A stretch of DNA of 64,000 nt from Paramecium sonneborni (lineage: Eukaryota > Ciliophora > Oligohymenophorea > Peniculida > Parameciidae): NCBI GenBank assembly GCA_905182985.1, contig CAJJDN010000021.1, positions 62,001-126,000 on the forward strand, in the 5' to 3' direction. Positions 36,496-47,951 of this stretch are shown here, piece by piece. How positions within the stretch are numbered: position 1 is the stretch's first letter; each line of letters starts with the position of its first letter. The translations under genes and the position numbers were made by a program. The notes beneath the pieces are model-generated. The model searched no databases. It was not told where the DNA came from and saw only the letters and a program-made list of their open reading frames with translations.

Positions 36496-37677
36496 ATGGA
36501 GATATTATCATCTAAATTAAATTGGTTAATCAATATAAAGAAGCTCTTTTTAAAAGAGAATGTGCTTGATATTTCAGAATTGATTAGTTCTTTGAAGGAA
36601 GGGATTATTACAGATTAAATTAATTTCTAAGATGAATTATTTTCATTAGATGAAGTTATTGAAGAAGTTTATAAATATAAGAAAATTAGATTAACATATG
36701 ATGATTTCTTTTAAATTATTGGTAATCTTCATTAATAGGATCCATAATTATCCACTTGTGTAAATTCTTTGGCAGATTCTATTAATGATCTAACTTTGAA
36801 TGATGTCAAAGTCAAATAAGAAATAAGGTTACCTTATCACGATCCTACAAAATTAATTAAGACTCAATAAAGTTGTAGAAATTCAAAAATTTCTAAAAGT
36901 CCAAGGATGAGAATTGAAAATCTTCAAGAGGCATAGAAGAAGATACTAGCTAAAATAACTGATATAGAAAATGAAATAGAATATGTATGATTATTTGACT
37001 ATTTAACGAAGTAGAAGTAGTAGCATTAACTAAAGAAGCCACATATTTTATAAATAAAAGAATTGACAAAATAATTACAATTAAATGAATAGGAAATAAC
37101 TCTAAATGGAATAAGTGCTTTTTCTCTTTAAGACTTTTATTTAGTTTTCCATAACCTTAATAAAACAATTTTTAATATCTAAACTCTTATATTTAATGAT
37201 AAATGTTAAGAAATCCGCGAAGTAACAATGATTTTTAAGAACTTGAAAGCTTTAAGCATCAATTCTATATATTTAAAAGAATTAAAGTTTGAAGAATTAA
37301 CAGAACTTAAGGTTTTATCAGTTGTAGGAAATAATTTAAAATCCTTAGAGGGATTGCCGCCAAATTTAATTGAGCTTTATGCACAACATAACTAAATTTC
37401 ACAATTAAGCAATACAAAAAGCCTCAAAATCTTAAATATAAGCTTAAATTGTATTTCTTCTTTACAGTAGTTGCTAAATATTAATAAATCATTAGAGTTT
37501 ATAAATTGTCATTAAAACTAATGTGCATACTCTAAAGATTATAAAAGATTTCTATTCAAAATATTCCCAAATTTAAAAGGAGTAGATAAAGATGATTTGT
37601 TATAGCATTCAATAATTTAATAGAACAATTTTCATTAAAAGAAAGAACCAATGGAATTTTCTTTTAGTTAATCATGA
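36496..37677 (+). CDS. Leucine-rich-repeat protein
   Basis: About 380 residues. A helical, charged N-terminal half is followed by several LRRs (LKVLSVVGNNLKSLEGLP, LIELYAQHNQISQL, LKILNISLNCISSLQ), of the type found in axonemal and centrosomal LRR proteins, and a short basic C-terminal tail. One intron near 36.99 kb (27 or 30 nt; both keep the frame). No catalytic domain. Convergent with the TBC gene, leaving 42 bp between stops. Confidence 0.78.
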
Positions 37678-37719
37678 TTATAATTTATTTAAAATACATA
37701 TAAGTTTTGTTTTATACGG

Positions 37720-38771
37720 TCAACATTTTTTTTATTCCTTCTACAAAAGATGAGCTCTTTAGATTACTTCACTTAAATTGATATCTTATTTCTCTAGATT
37801 TTGTAAAATCAATAAAATTTATCCAAAATCTCCAGCTATTAAAAATTCCCTTAACTATATTAAAAAAGAAATCGACAAATAATATGTAAATTCCTCTCTA
37901 TTGTTTTTCTAACAAAGTAAGCAATCCCAAATCCGTAATGAATCATCTATGTGAAAATCTTAAGCAAACAAAATCATAAACCACTTTACATATAAGATTG
38001 AGAAATCCATCTTTTAATTTACTAGATGATCATGCAGTTTCCAATCTACTTTCTTTAAAAGATCCTAAAATGCTCTAACTTTTTCCTTTTAAAGCTAAAA
38101 GTTGTCCTTCAAACTTGTCATCAATATCATAAAACAGTAGAATGCATCACTCTCATTCTGTAATTTCTCATTTGGATCTCTCATACACATATAAAGACTA
38201 AATCTATTTAGCATTACATTAATGCAGCAAATTCATTCATTCCTTAGACATAATCCATTTTATTTAATTTACAGCACAAAAATAAAATCCTAGTAAGCAT
38301 CTCTCGATCTTCCTCTTTTCTTAATTCTTTCACTCTTGTACGAATAACATCTTTCTAAATCTTGGACCATAATTATTAATCCTAAAAATGATTATTCCAT
38401 TCAGAATCTGTATTTCTTGATAGAGGATGATCATTTTTTTTTTGAGCAGGGGCCTTCTTTATATTCTCTATTTTTATATTATTGTAATTATCTCTATTTT
38501 TTATGATCACCTAACTCCAATATTTTCTATTTAAAGGGAAATACCTTTTCAAAATTATAATTATTTACCCTAAAAGCAATCTCCAAACTATTCCTCTTAA
38601 TCTACTTGTTTAATTTGTGAATCCTTATTGGCATAACTTTATCAACCCTTCTTCATCCACAATTTCGCTTCTTAGAATATTTTAAACATCTTTAATTAGT
38701 TATTAATTATCATTAGAAATCCCTGTCAAATTTTTAGAGAGGATTTCAATATCAATTTCTTATGATAACAT
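37720..38771 (-). CDS. TBC-domain Rab GTPase-activating protein
   Basis: About 343 residues. The TBC domain begins at SRLRGIVWRLLLG, and contains the IQKDVIRTR segment (motif A, though the usual Arg finger context IxxDxxRT is VIRTR) and MDYVQGMNEFAAL (the glutamine finger, family YxQGM). It ends with KWFMILFAQDFHIDDSLRIWDCLL. Such proteins stimulate GTP hydrolysis by Rabs and control membrane traffic; the target Rab is unknown. A 20-nt intron follows the glutamine-finger motif. The start lies 37 bp after the stop of the upstream gene on the same strand. Confidence 0.85.
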
Positions 38772-38808
38772 TAATATTTTTAATAATATATAATAATTAT
38801 ATTTTATA

Positions 38809-39753
38809 TCAGTTTTTCTGATACATAGGATCAATCTTATTTCTGACATATGGATTAAGTGAATAATTCTTCTATTATAACCCATTTGATTGCTATAGAT
38901 TTTAATTATACACTTATGATTATTATTATGGTATATTCTACTACTATTATTATTATTGTTATTATAATTGATATTATTATAGCGTATTTGGAAGATTTGG
39001 CTGTTAGACATAATTCATTGTATTACATTTAGTGCATTTTATTATATTAGATACTATTTAAATTGTAAATGAATACATTCGCATTAATACATGACAACCA
39101 TTTTACAAGTACCACATTAAAAGTAACCATAGTTAGGTTGGTTTACTTACTTACATTAACAACATCTAAAAGGTTATTTTTCATTCAATATTGTCTAAGG
39201 AGTTTTACAATGAATGCAAATCTAATAAGTTTATCTATTTGATTAGGTTATTTCATTATTATTATTGTAATTAATACTTGTACTAGAAAAAGAATTTAAT
39301 ATTTAATCCATACTAAGATTAGAATATTAATTTATGTATGGATTATTTATATATTAATTATTCTATTTAGATTATGTAAATTTTACTACTTATTGCTGAA
39401 TTGGTTTTTTCTATTATTCTTAAATTTGGGGTTACATAACTTATTATTATGCAGCTTATTAGTTCTACTATTAAATCTGTTATTTTTATTAATTATTTTA
39501 AATTATTTGGTTCACATAAACATTATATTGAGCATGAGCAATCGGTTCTTCAAGTTACTTAGGTTTAACAACTTCTGCATGTTATACTTCTGAAAGCTAA
39601 TTAAAAAGATATACTGGCATCATCTAATGAAACATATTCCTAATCATCTCCATTATCTTAAAACAGAAAATCATTGTTGATTTTTTTTGATTCCTTGTAT
39701 TTACTATTAGATTTATTCGATAATAAACCCAAATTTCCATTATTTTAATCCAT
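38809..39753 (-). CDS. PolyQ protein with central C4-type zinc ribbons
   Basis: About 300 residues. Gln/Asn-rich N- and C-terminal regions, encoded largely by TAA/TAG runs, flank a compact Cys-rich core: CIHCKTP, RCCQCKQV, QCGTCKMVVMYQCEC. The pattern is of two to three CxxC zinc ribbons, somewhat like LSD1-type fingers, and may bind nucleic acid or protein. A 25-nt intron near the N-terminus ends CAG. A 26-nt intron at 39001-39026 (GTA...CAG) joins the zinc region to the Gln-rich tail; without it a TGA would end the protein at 39015. Gln tracts of this kind are common in ciliates and may mediate assembly. Confidence 0.75.
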
Positions 39754-40475
39754 CCAAAATGATTATTAGAATTATATAAAATATATTATTAAGAAAAGTT
39801 TTTCATTTATTAAAAAATATTACATGAAATTTTCTCATACCTTAAATTGAAGAAACTATTTATAAAATTTAACTAATAGCCAAAAATTTAGATTGAAGTA
39901 AAATTTTAATTGTTTATAAGTAAAACAAAAAGAAATTAAATTAACATATTTCACTTTTTAAATTTTTTTCAATAAACAAAAGTTCAAGTTTAATTTTATT
40001 TTTAATATAGTAATTCCTTAGGCATATTAAGTTGAATAAAAATATATTTGATTAAAAATTATCACTATATTGACAATATAAATAAGTCTTTATGTCTCTA
40101 AATAAATTAAATAGATTTTTACTAAAATGATTTTATCTTGAATAGAATTACCTAAATTTAAAATTAAAATGAAAAACTTTGCTGCATATTTAATTTCTTC
40201 AATGAGATGGATTGAATTAAAATTTAATTAAACACTAAAGTTCTAGGTTTATAATCGAAAGTTTAGATATCTAAAAAATAACAACAATAAATTTATGCTT
40301 ACTTAGATTATAAATAGAATTAAATTTAGATAAAATTGAATTATGAACTGTGAATTATTTGTAATAAATTAATCCCTTATTGTAGAATTAAATCTACAGA
40401 TTAATTGTATTCAAATGTCATTGAATAATAATACACATTTATTTCCATTTAATAGTTTGAATTTATAAAATATCG
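39754..40475. other. Intergenic region, entering duplicated block at 40067
   Basis: About 720 bp, very A/T-rich, between divergent genes. From 40067 it forms the start of the second N-flanked duplication. No coding frame seen. Confidence 0.5.
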
Positions 40476-40877
40476 ATGATTGGCATCTTTTCAAATTCAG
40501 TTATATACTTGGTTTCTACTATCTAATAAAAATTAAATAAAGATACCTCCATTTTAGATGCATAAAGCATTGAAGCTGTACCTAATAATTATTCATCACC
40601 TTTAGAGATGGTTTTTTAGATAGATAGCAATCAAAACATGTATGCAATAGGGAAATCATATGATAGAAAGAACAAATATCAATTGATAAAATAGGAATTT
40701 GATTAGACAACCATTTTTAAAATTTAAATATAAAATATTGATTAAAAATATAAATTAATGGTAGTCAATGGGAAAATGGTTATAAATTCTTAATAGAAAT
40801 AGAACGTCTATCAGTAAATTTTTTATTTGAATGCGGAGAGGCATCTAATTTAGTTGAGGTCTTCATTTCATCTCTGA
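40476..40877 (+). CDS. Small protein, unknown (133 aa), copy in left repeat
   Basis: Intronless frame ATG to TGA at 40875-40877, beginning MIGIFSNSVIYLVSTIQQ, with balanced composition and likely alpha/beta content. No family recognised. The same gene appears at 41654-42055; one of the two is probably an assembly duplicate. Its 3' end overlaps the kelch 3' end on the other strand. Confidence 0.55.
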
Positions 40878-41243
40878 TTTCCTCAACATAATCAAAATCT
40901 TTGATTAAATCAGATGTTTCTTGAGTTAATCTTTAAGAAAAGAGTATTTATTCTTTATTTAGATTTTTGGTTGAAATTTATTTCATGATAGGTTTAGGTA
41001 TAAAAGATTTAATATTATAAGAAAGACTGGCAATTTATTCTTTAATTTTGGACATTCTATCAGTGTAATATTATTATTTAGTTTTGATATTTTAATTAAT
41101 AGCAGATAATTATAAAGGATTAGTTGTAATATGATTAGAAATGTTAGCTTATCTTCTATTTCTATAAGCAATCATAGAATCTAATTCTAGAATCTAAAAT
41201 TCAGCACTAAGAAATCCAGTTTGATTATATCCTCCAAATATCA
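40765..41243 (-). other. Duplicated 3' fragment of the kelch gene (probable assembly artefact)
   Basis: Encodes the last kelch strands and C-terminal tail and shares the stop codon of the full gene, but begins abruptly at the N. Not a separate gene. Confidence 0.75.
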
Positions 41244-41244
41244 N
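41244..41244. other. Single-base assembly gap (N)
   Basis: Second N in the window, centred between two identical 1,177-bp blocks. Confidence 0.95.
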
Positions 41245-42421
41245 ATATTGACAATATAAATAAGTCTTTATGTCTCTAAATAAATTAAATAGATTTTTAC
41301 TAAAATGATTTTATCTTGAATAGAATTACCTAAATTTAAAATTAAAATGAAAAACTTTGCTGCATATTTAATTTCTTCAATGAGATGGATTGAATTAAAA
41401 TTTAATTAAACACTAAAGTTCTAGGTTTATAATCGAAAGTTTAGATATCTAAAAAATAACAACAATAAATTTATGCTTACTTAGATTATAAATAGAATTA
41501 AATTTAGATAAAATTGAATTATGAACTGTGAATTATTTGTAATAAATTAATCCCTTATTGTAGAATTAAATCTACAGATTAATTGTATTCAAATGTCATT
41601 GAATAATAATACACATTTATTTCCATTTAATAGTTTGAATTTATAAAATATCGATGATTGGCATCTTTTCAAATTCAGTTATATACTTGGTTTCTACTAT
41701 CTAATAAAAATTAAATAAAGATACCTCCATTTTAGATGCATAAAGCATTGAAGCTGTACCTAATAATTATTCATCACCTTTAGAGATGGTTTTTTAGATA
41801 GATAGCAATCAAAACATGTATGCAATAGGGAAATCATATGATAGAAAGAACAAATATCAATTGATAAAATAGGAATTTGATTAGACAACCATTTTTAAAA
41901 TTTAAATATAAAATATTGATTAAAAATATAAATTAATGGTAGTCAATGGGAAAATGGTTATAAATTCTTAATAGAAATAGAACGTCTATCAGTAAATTTT
42001 TTATTTGAATGCGGAGAGGCATCTAATTTAGTTGAGGTCTTCATTTCATCTCTGATTTCCTCAACATAATCAAAATCTTTGATTAAATCAGATGTTTCTT
42101 GAGTTAATCTTTAAGAAAAGAGTATTTATTCTTTATTTAGATTTTTGGTTGAAATTTATTTCATGATAGGTTTAGGTATAAAAGATTTAATATTATAAGA
42201 AAGACTGGCAATTTATTCTTTAATTTTGGACATTCTATCAGTGTAATATTATTATTTAGTTTTGATATTTTAATTAATAGCAGATAATTATAAAGGATTA
42301 GTTGTAATATGATTAGAAATGTTAGCTTATCTTCTATTTCTATAAGCAATCATAGAATCTAATTCTAGAATCTAAAATTCAGCACTAAGAAATCCAGTTT
42401 GATTATATCCTCCAAATATCA
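41245..42421. repeat. Direct repeat copy 2 (1,177 bp), right of the N
   Basis: Continuous with the unique 5' part of the kelch gene, so this copy should be retained for annotation. Confidence 0.93.
41654..42055 (+). CDS. Small protein, unknown (133 aa), copy in right repeat
   Basis: Identical to 40476-40877. It begins MIGIFSNSVIYLVS and shows mixed alpha/beta composition with no signal peptide. It is convergent with the kelch gene and their coding 3' ends overlap by about 113 bp (41943-42055), which is unusual; an undetected intron or earlier end in either gene could remove the overlap. Confidence 0.55.
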
Positions 42422-44083
42422 TAAGTTTATGATCTTCAACAATAGCACAATGACCAGCTCTTGGTTCTTTACAATCTAATTCTACAATACTCCAAGATTA
42501 TGTTTCTACTTTGAAGATATGACAATCATTTAAGAAAGAAGATGTTTCACAAATACCTCCATAGATGATAATGATTCCCTATCTTTCACAATAGGAAGCA
42601 GAATGTTTGTATCTACTAACTTAGATTTATTTTCTATTAATTTACTTGGTAATTTCCCTTTTCCATTAACTAAAGACCATTACATAGGACGACAACACGG
42701 ATTGAGCATATATAAACCTGAGTATAAGGTTCCAGTTTTAGATTCTCCTCCAAATAAGTAAACACCTTCAACTTTATATTTGATTTCTTTCATTTCTTCA
42801 GGATCCATATAATTTTTATAAATCTAGATATTTCTGGAAGTACTAAAAACTGAGATAAGTGTATGAAAGGCAATTCCATTAATAAAAAAATCATTAGGTT
42901 CGACTTAACTCAAAATCATCTTATTATTCAAAATATCATAGTGATATAAATCATTTAAATACTTTCCTTTAGTATTAATTCCTGCATGAATCATAATATG
43001 TTTTCCTACTATAGCTCCTGATGCTCCTCTTCTACCTTCAATTACTTCTCCTCCAAACCTTAAAACTTTGAATTCATTATTTTCTAATTTAAATCTTTAA
43101 CAAATTACCTGTATTAAATACTCTAAAATCATTAGTACTTTCTCTAATCTTTTATTAACCATCATATGGTTTTTCACCACCAAATATATAGATATTTCTT
43201 CTATATACACAATGAATATGATTAGTTCTACCAAAAGGGGCTTTCTCTCCTATTACTTAAGGTTGATACCATTCCTTATTTTCCCAAATTACCATATCAT
43301 TAAATGGCTTACTGCTTATTCCACCAAATAAATATAATTTTCCAGATACATTATTTAATGATGCTCCTTCTCTCATTTAAGGTCTCCATTTCCCGTAAAA
43401 TTAATCTATCCATCCCAAATAATGAGTAGGTATCATTTATTCTTCTTCAGGTTACTGAACTTGTATAACTTTTGCTTTTATTGCTGGCATTATTTAACCT
43501 TCCTCATCTATCTTTGCAGGATATGTCTTTATTTTAGGTAATTTATTATAATTATAAGATCTAGATCTAGCAAATGTTGTTCTCATTATATTTTATTTCT
43601 ACTACTCTTCTTAATATTTTAATTAACTCTTATTGTGATCCAATTAAAATGCTATTTAATCCTTTAAACAACAACTATCATTCAAAATTGATTAACTCTT
43701 ATCTGTTATATTAAATTTTCGAACATATGATTATGAATAATTATGTATTATCTTCTCTCTATATGTTTAAAATCTTTAATCACTCTCAAGTTTTCCTAAT
43801 AAAGTTTTATCCAAATTCAATAATTCTTATTAACTTATAAATTTAACTCCTTTCTAATCTGGTAATTTGGGTAATAAAGGATGCAACTGAAAAATAAGTT
43901 ATTTAAATTTACCAATTAGCAACCTTTAGATACTAATTAAGTATATTGTGTCATTGTTTAATTTGTAAGTCCTTAACTTTAATATTCTTAAACTATCTAA
44001 CCCATAATTTCATCATCCAAATATCCTCTTATATTCTCTTAATCTAATTAAATTTCATCTTCATTCTATAATATTTCACTCAT
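41943..44083 (-). CDS. Kelch-repeat protein
   Basis: About 680 residues. After a Gln-rich, partly helical N-terminus come kelch blades with the double-Gly and Tyr/Trp pattern: KLYLFGGISS, NIYIFGGEKPYDG, GVYLFGGES, IIIIYGGIC and LMIFGGYNQTG. Together they make a beta-propeller for protein binding. A basic, Ser/Lys-rich tail follows. Introns include a 26-nt one after Gln-Leu near residue 60 (ending CAG), a 25-nt one within the first blades and a 38-nt one before the fourth blade. The ATG at 44083 lies only 16 bp from the oppositely oriented exportin ATG. The 3' part is duplicated to the left (see repeats). Confidence 0.82.
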
Positions 44084-44099
44084 ATAATTAAATTAATAA
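44084..44099. promoter_or_regulatory. 16-bp spacer between divergent start codons
   Basis: All that separates the kelch ATG (minus) from the exportin ATG (plus). Both starts are supported by natural protein sequence from the first codons, and for the exportin by a downstream intron that joins it to conserved sequence. Promoter elements must therefore overlap coding sequence or be extremely compact. Confidence 0.5.
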
Positions 44100-47000
44100 A
44101 TGAATACTACTTAAGCACTCTAATAAACTATTCATAATTATTGTCTACAAGTACTCTAAGCTGGAGATTTTACGGTATCACTTTCATCTCTATATATTCT
44201 CTTTAGAAAAACCAACAAATTATTGACAATCTTAAATCATTTATTTTAGATTGGAATAATTTACCTATCTTTAAAAACATTGTTGAATAGGATCAAAATC
44301 CAGTTACCATTTTTGTACTTTATAACATACTTTAAAAATCTGTTACTTTAAACTCCAAATTCATTAATGTACTTTAACCTTCATTAAGAAAATAATCTAC
44401 TTTTGAAGAATTAGAAATGTATACTATGTCTTTATCTTAGCAATCAAAAATAATATTATAATACCATTGTTAATCAACATATAGATATTGTTATCACTTA
44501 TTTTGCTAAAAACTTAAATCACCCTAATTATGTATAAAATACAGTTCTATTTGTTTTATCCTTTATAATTAGAAAATATTGGACAGATATATCCAACTCT
44601 GATTAATTATTAGATAAATTGATTAACACATTTTTTAACACTCAAAGTTACTCAGTTTTAACTCTAGGGTGTAAACTATTTGAAAATCTCTTAATTTGTG
44701 TCAGATCTTATTACTATGCCTCCAATTATTTGGAATTCAGAAAAATTATGATGAGCTTCTTGAAGTAAAATATAAATCTCTTCATTTTAGAACATCCTTA
44801 AGTAATCTCTTATGTTCTACTCATAAATTAATTATTTGTTAATTGTAACATAAAACATTTCTATAATTATATCAAGATGATAAGACTTTTATTAGTTCAT
44901 TAATTCAATTGCTATATTCATTCATGACTTTTAATTTTAATCTAAGCTTTTATGAAGTTGAGGCAGATCAAGATCAAAAAGATAATTATATTGTTAATGT
45001 AATAAATCAAAAAAATTATTTAGTTTCCTGACTTTTACATTTCAATAATAACTGAATTAAAACTCAATCAAGAAATTTTCAAATCCATTATAGACTTTTA
45101 TACTTTAGATTAAACTATTTCAATCAAATTAATTACTATTATTTAAAGAATAGCAGCTTCAAGACTTTCACTTTTTTTAGGAAAACGTCCTTCCAAATAA
45201 ATACTAAGAAAAACTTTATGGGAAGGTTTACTTTATTTATTAAATAACAATTCAATTTATATTACAAATTATGATTTTTGTAATGAAATTTGTATATTTG
45301 CAATTAAATTAATAGTAAATAATATTTTTTCTAATCTAGTCAAACTTCACACTTAAAAAGCTTAACAAATTTTCAGATTTTTTTGATTAATGTGTAGTCT
45401 AATTTAATTAAATAAATCAAGCAATCTTCAGTAATTATTAAATTAAGATCCAACCAAATAGTTTATTTATTAAATTACAAGAAGTTTGGAATTCATTTTA
45501 ATAATAATTAAACCCATACAAATAACATTTTATAACATAATATTAGAATCTATCAAATTCTATAAATTTCAATTTTAAACTTCTTCTTCAAGCATTTTAT
45601 AATGGGAATCCATTTGTAGATATTCCATCAAACATCCCAATTAAAAAAATTTAGAAGTTTATAAATAAAAGTTTTAAATTATGTGCTTAAGTGTATTAAG
45701 AAAATGCAGTTGAATGTACAAATTTACTTCTGGAATCCTTTAAAACAATTCCAATCCATGTATTAATTATTTCTCATTTTAGTAAATATAGTAAATGGTA
45801 GAATAGGAACAAATGAATTTAATATGTAAATTTATTTTTTTATTTTTAGAAAAAATGAATTCACTACTCTGTTTAATATCAGCTTTTGTTGTTAGTCCAA
45901 CCTAAGGAGAATTATTGACTGGATATGATTATTATGGTTAATAAAATAAATAAGAGAGACCTCCTTAGTTCGGCCAATTAATCATATATATTTTGGAAAT
46001 AATATCATTTACTAATAAGATCACTTTAACAGCCACAACTGCTGAAATGAAATATATTATAAAAATGTTTCACACAAATTGTTTGATTTTCATACAAACT
46101 TACATAATGCAAACTGTAGAGAGTGTATATTATGATGAAACCACAAATATGATCAGTACTTAATCATAATTGTAATTACAAATATATTACTTTAGATAAA
46201 CAAACATTTTTCGTGATTAAGCAAATTAATAGAATTTTTTAGTAATTATGGAGACATGTTTAGAAAGATGGTATTATTATAAATAAATTAAGTTATCAAA
46301 TTTTTACTATGAATGAACCTGATTTAGTAGAATACAGTTTTTAAATTTTATAATTTACATATGAGAAGTAAAGTATATTGTAATAAAAATTAAAGATTAA
46401 AGAGACAACTTGATAGAAGAGTATTTTAAGCAAGTTCTGTTAATACTATGTTAAGATAATTCTATCTTTAGATGGATTTGACTTGTTTTAATGAAATTAA
46501 GTATATTAAAAAGAGAAAACTTGTCTATTAATTAATTACTCTTGTATGGATTGATGATCAAATGGATGATTATGTTCCAGCTTTGGTGGACATTTATAAA
46601 TAGATCAAGAAATCAATTGCTGTAGAAGCAGATAAAATAAATATGCTTAAATATATATGGGATATAATCGGATTAGCAAATGAAATAGATATAGATAAAA
46701 TTTATAGAATCTTTTTACGAATTGTGTACTATGAGATAATTATTTTAGTTTACCTGATTTACAGAAAATATTATGTCCAGAAAATGTTCAATTTTTTGTC
46801 TCTGATTTTGATTCATCTATTGGATTAACTACTTTAATTTTTACTATTTTTAAAAATAAGTAAATTTAAAAATTTAATTTAGAAATACAAGATTATCTAA
46901 TGAAAATATATAGTTAGTTCTTTATACAATTTATGGATAAGCTAAAAATTATTTTATGGCATCAATTGATTATTTAATAACTTAAGCTTAAATTTCATCT

Positions 47001-47951
47001 AAATAAGGTTAATAAGTTTAAGAAAATATTTTAAAGATGGCTGCTAAATTACTTAAAGTGATGGGATAAATCTCTAGTTCTAAGTAAATTAATTAAGGAT
47101 TTTTTATAATCTATTAAACTAATTTCTGTTTAGAATTATTTAAAAAATAATTATAACTAATTTTAGTTTATAGACCATTATTCTAAAATTTGATTAAATA
47201 TAAACGTTATCTCTTTGAATGTCTAGAAGGTATTTGTTAAGAACACAGCGAAACATTAACATATAGATGTGGTGCTGAAACATTTTTAGAGTTGTTTGAA
47301 TTATCAGAAAATGTTTTAAAAGAAATTCTTAATTTTTAATCAATAAAGGGTGATGAATAAATTAATGAAGAAGCTATTTAATTATCATAATTAGCAACAA
47401 TTTTAGTTAATTCAATTTAATTTTTAATTCAGGAAAGTGTAATTGGAGAAGATTAAGACACAAAAACGATTAAACTTAAAATGTCTGAAATCTATTCTCA
47501 AGGAAAAAAACTATTGTAATCAATTTTTAGATTCAGTTTTATGGTAACTGTAGCATTCCCTAAAATACTAAAATTCTTATAGCCTAATTCTGATATAATT
47601 TTTGCGATATCTTTATTTGATCCAAAAGAAGTAATTAATAATAATTTATAAATTAGTTTTAAAATCTTATTCTATAATTGATTTAAGAGTATTAAAATTA
47701 ATTATGGCTATCAAATCTTATCATAGATCCAATAACAATAGGATATTAAAGTAAAATTAAATTTAATTATTAAGGTTTGGAAAACTATTTGAATAGCTTC
47801 ACAAAAGATAACTTTACTAAATAAATAAAATATGTACTTGAATATATTTGTCATGATTCTTAATGATGAATTAAAATAGTTTAATAAATTATAAATTAAT
47901 AAATCAATCAAATAGTTATTAAAATGTTTGTCTACCAGAATTAGGTTATGA
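44100..47951 (+). CDS. Exportin-4/7-like nuclear transport receptor
   Basis: A protein of roughly 1,200 residues made of HEAT-like helical pairs. The N-terminal part reads through a 32-nt intron into FILDWNNLPIFKNIVEQ and NPVTIFVLYNILQKS, followed by VLSFIIRKYWTD, the place of the exportin KxxW helix. A mid-protein segment, RIAASRLSLFLGKRPSKQI, matches exportin-4/7 (RanBP16-type) receptors that carry cargo with RanGTP. Several introns are needed; those at 44845-44876 (32 nt, ending AAG) and near 44.99 kb (25 nt) are well supported. I did not resolve every exon in 45.3-47.4 kb. Its stop overlaps the 3' end of the convergent gene by about 48 bp. Confidence 0.72.

Larger units (their letters stand above)
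40067..41243. repeat. Direct repeat copy 1 (1,177 bp), left of the N at 41244
   Basis: Identical to 41245-42421 wherever compared (offset 1,178), with one N between. It contains a small plus-strand gene and the 3' end of the kelch gene. Same geometry as the 10762 junction, so probably unmerged overlapping contigs. Confidence 0.93.
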
